Origin: Chlamydiia bacterium
GTDB taxonomy: Bacteria > Chlamydiota > Chlamydiia > Chlamydiales > Simkaniaceae
NCBI GenBank assembly: GCA_030429605.1
Contig: JAUIEV010000004.1
Location: 124,001-188,000 of the forward strand
DNA length: 64,000 bases
Direction: 5' to 3'
This document shows positions 61,694-64,000 of the stretch, one piece after another (within the stretch, counting starts at the first letter, position 1; each line of letters opens with the position of its first letter). Under the pieces are notes generated by a model. The model had not been told where the DNA came from and ran no database searches. It saw nothing but the letters and a program-made list of their open reading frames with translations. A program made the translations under genes and the position numbers.

Positions 61694-64000
61694 ATGAAGA
61701 GTGCGACGACCTCTCAGGAGGAAGAAAAAACCACACAATGTGAGATACTTCCTCAGATTCGACCCATCAGTGGTGCAGGGGTGCATCTCCCTGGGATTGC
61801 CCATCTTATTGAGGATGTTCAAAAACATCTTACTACAATCCTGCCCGAAGACATTTTTGCTTCCTACTCTCCGAACGAAGATGAAATTGTATTTGAACAA
61901 AGAATGCACCATCTCAACTCCTATCTCCCATATATCCACTGGGAAAAAGATAGTGAGAACGAGGGATGTTTAGCTGTATACATTATCGGCCGGCGAAATT
62001 TGAGGTTTTCACCAGAAGACTTTGCAAAAAAAATGCTCACGCATTGGCTTGTTCCAGATAAAATTCTTCATATCCTCGCACAAAGACAGCTCGACTTCTT
62101 TTTTGATAGGTATGCCGAAGGGCAGTATTTTTTTCTTGAGTTCTACCTTGAGCTCGGAAAAGTCCAAGACAAAATTTACGCGCTTCAAAATATGCCAAAC
62201 ATGCTTCATGAGTTGAGAAAAGGATTTATTTCCTCTTATGACGCGTTCAATATCCTGAACACGAAGGGCATAGCCAGCGAAGAAAAAGACATGCTGATTG
62301 TAAATGAAATCAGGGCTGCGCTTCAAAAAAAACCGCAAGAGTTTGATAGAAATATGCTGCACGAGATACAGCAGCTACTTGGTCAGTGCCCTGCAGAATT
62401 TAAGCAGGTACGAGAAGTAACGCATCTTGCACGAGTTGTTACCTCGCACTATCTTTTCCGTAGGACTCTTCTTCGGCTTATCAATAAAAATCCAAGAAAG
62501 CGACATGTCTGTTTAAAAATTTTACGGTCAAAACTCCACTTTCCATTTGGTCAAAAAAATGTCCTTGGGTTTGTCATTGGAATAAACTCTCTAAACGTGA
62601 ATAGAGAGGTGCTTGAGGAAAGGCATATCACTGAAGCCGTCCAAAATATTATTCCGGAAGCATATAAGGTTAAAGGGGCCTTTCTTTCATTCCATTCAAA
62701 CTTTGGTCCAATACGGACCATGTATTTTGAGGTTGTAAAAGGGGATAACTCTTCTTTTTCACTCGAAGAGGTAAAGCAACTTCGAATTCATCTTCCAACA
62801 GAAATTAAGCATCATGTTGAGCATTTGATGCCTATCACGTTCATGAGAAGAAACGAAGAAGAAGTATATCGGAATATCATCACCTTAAGAGAACAGATTC
62901 AATACATCAAAGATATTCCGCAGGTCATGATTTCTTTTGAAGAGCAGACTGGGAAAGACCTCTACTTTACGGTTGTTTTACTGCGAGTTTTACAAAATGA
63001 CCGTGAGCCTTCCGTGGAAGAGCTCTTTAAAGAAGTGAATCCGGGAAGTGTCTTTATACCTGATAGAAGAGAGTGTGTGGGATATGTTCGTAAAAAGTAT
63101 CCCAAGGAAGCAAATGTTTTTCGAGTACTCATTCCAAAAGCCGATTTCCTTCGAAAAGATAGATCAGTTGATCTCTACAAGGCGCGTCATTTTGTTACCG
63201 TCTTATTGACGAATGCACTTGGAAGAATTCGAGATTACAATGGTGGACTTATGCTCAAGCAAGATGAGCGTTTGAAAGATTTCACCGAGCAACTCCCGCA
63301 TGAAGACAGCTTTCTTCTTGAAAACTTCTTTTACTCTATAACACCTATTGCAATGCAGGGGGTCCTCAACCCGAGAGTTCTCAAAAAATTCTATCAGGCA
63401 TTTCGTCGCGTGCATACCCGAGAGATTGGATCTGAGGATACGTATCTCATGGAAAATGTTGTTGAGAAGGACTTTGTTGTTTGTATGTTCCGGTCAGATG
63501 ACAGCTCGCTCCAAGGTGTTATTACGGAAGCGTTTTCGCAATTTGAGAATTCCTCTCTTGAATGGGCTTCTTCTTCGATGAATGTACACGGCACCTTCTG
63601 CTTTGGGTTTGTTCTACAAACATCAAACAAGTCGATACAATCAGCATTTATAGAAGCGCTTGAGGAGAAGGCAAAGGCGTGGTTACAAGAAGTTAATAAC
63701 CGTCAAATTCTACGAATTAATCTGGCGTGTAAAGCGCGCTCACTCGATCCTCGCGTTACACGAAGTGATAATTCTGCTATCATCGTGAAGATGCTCTATG
63801 AAGGGCTGACACGGATGGGGAAAGATCGAAAGCCGTATCCGGCAATCGCAAAGAAAATTGATGTCTCCGATGATGGGAAAAAATATACATTCCATCTGAG
63901 AAATTCAATGTGGACAGATAAAAGTCCGATCACTGCGTATGATTTTGAATATTCGTGGAAAAAAGTGCTTGAGACCTCCCGCGACTCGCTCTACACATAT
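61694..64000 (+). CDS. Large protein ending in an oligopeptide-binding (SBP_bac_5) domain, cut by window edge
   Basis: At least 769 codons from ATG 61694 (a stop at 61670 sets the 5' limit; no Shine-Dalgarno is seen). The N-terminal ~670 residues are soluble, without signal peptide or known domain. From ~672 (LRINLACKARSLDPRVTRSD) the sequence is that of an OppA-like peptide-binding protein: MLYEGLTRMGKDRKPYPAIAKK, YTFHLRNSMWTDKSPITAYDFEYSWKK. Such domains normally begin right after a signal peptide. In SgrR of E. coli the domain is fused to a DNA-binding part and senses ligand in the cytoplasm; that is a possible parallel. The C-terminus lies outside the window. Confidence 0.75.
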   Translation, partial: MKSATTSQEEEKTTQCEILPQIRPISGAGVHLPGIAHLIEDVQKHLTTILPEDIFASYSPNEDEIVFEQRMHHLNSYLPYIHWEKDSENEGCLAVYIIGRRNLRFSPEDFAKKMLTHWLVPDKILHILAQRQLDFFFDRYAEGQYFFLEFYLELGKVQDKIYALQNMPNMLHELRKGFISSYDAFNILNTKGIASEEKDMLIVNEIRAALQKKPQEFDRNMLHEIQQLLGQCPAEFKQVREVTHLARVVTSHYLFRRTLLRLINKNPRKRHVCLKILRSKLHFPFGQKNVLGFVIGINSLNVNREVLEERHITEAVQNIIPEAYKVKGAFLSFHSNFGPIRTMYFEVVKGDNSSFSLEEVKQLRIHLPTEIKHHVEHLMPITFMRRNEEEVYRNIITLREQIQYIKDIPQVMISFEEQTGKDLYFTVVLLRVLQNDREPSVEELFKEVNPGSVFIPDRRECVGYVRKKYPKEANVFRVLIPKADFLRKDRSVDLYKARHFVTVLLTNALGRIRDYNGGLMLKQDERLKDFTEQLPHEDSFLLENFFYSITPIAMQGVLNPRVLKKFYQAFRRVHTREIGSEDTYLMENVVEKDFVVCMFRSDDSSLQGVITEAFSQFENSSLEWASSSMNVHGTFCFGFVLQTSNKSIQSAFIEALEEKAKAWLQEVNNRQILRINLACKARSLDPRVTRSDNSAIIVKMLYEGLTRMGKDRKPYPAIAKKIDVSDDGKKYTFHLRNSMWTDKSPITAYDFEYSWKKVLETSRDSLYTY

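Overview
The window reads as a chromosome segment of a member of the Chlamydiota outside the classic Chlamydia genus (a Simkania- or Parachlamydia-like 'environmental' chlamydia). This is inferred from gene blocks that I know to be neighbours in Chlamydia trachomatis: groEL-groES-pepF; an HU/IHF gene followed by an unknown ~400-residue protein, accA and msbA; recR-omp85(bamA)-ompH(skp)-lpxD; fabH-fabD-fabG-acpP; and pdhA-pdhB-pdhC. Genes absent from C. trachomatis as far as I know (a potABCD system, a tripartite RND efflux operon, an adenylate cyclase, a PLP-type amino acid decarboxylase) argue for a larger, less reduced genome. I saw no rRNA, tRNA, insertion sequence, integrase or CRISPR array.

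Layout. 1-2298 (minus): an inducible-type Orn/Lys/Arg decarboxylase (cut by the window edge) and its APC-type antiporter, an acid-stress pair. 2457-4749: a membrane dipeptidase and a divergent PBP4-type D,D-carboxypeptidase whose start codons overlap. 4846-12228 (plus): a MOP-type flippase, unknown proteins, rimO, and a candidate Ulp1/C48-type cysteine protease with an Inc-like hydrophobic N-terminus. 12274-15158: class III adenylate cyclase, superoxide dismutase, a structured leader and a small unknown protein. 15164-21603 (minus): a four-gene overlapping efflux operon (AsmA-like protein, TolC-like, adaptor, RND pump). 21740-28860: groESL under a CIRCE-like operator, divergent pepF, HPr, bifunctional nuclease, rpiA, tyrS. 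28910-30631 (minus): two proteins built around 9-residue TPGPSA repeats plus an unknown gene. 30812-38524: HU/IHF, unknown, L,D-transpeptidase, accA, msbA, then a convergent LysE-epimerase-exonuclease operon. 38633-42722 (plus): a PLD-like protein, a 59-residue lipoprotein and pdhABC. 42762-48033 (minus): three large proteins of unknown function that share a ~100-residue module, i.e. a small tandem family. 48206-54032 (minus): corA, lpxD, skp, bamA, recR. 54231-57174 (plus): fatty-acid initiation/elongation operon. 57205-61489 (minus): potABCD with a thioredoxin-like protein. 61694-64000 (plus): a large protein ending in an oligopeptide-binding domain, cut by the right edge.

How it fits together. 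Most of the DNA is core envelope and central metabolism: outer-membrane assembly (bamA, skp), lipid A (lpxD, msbA), fatty acids (accA, fabHDG, acpP), peptidoglycan handling (dacB-like, L,D-transpeptidase, dipeptidase), acetyl-CoA supply (pdhABC) and chaperones. Between the conserved blocks lie lineage-specific genes that look host-directed: the TPGPSA repeat pair, the three-paralogue family inserted where the Chlamydia order would run lpxD to pdh, and the C48-like protease. These three are the best candidates for undescribed biology. Functional calls rest on motif recognition by eye; no database search or structure prediction was possible.
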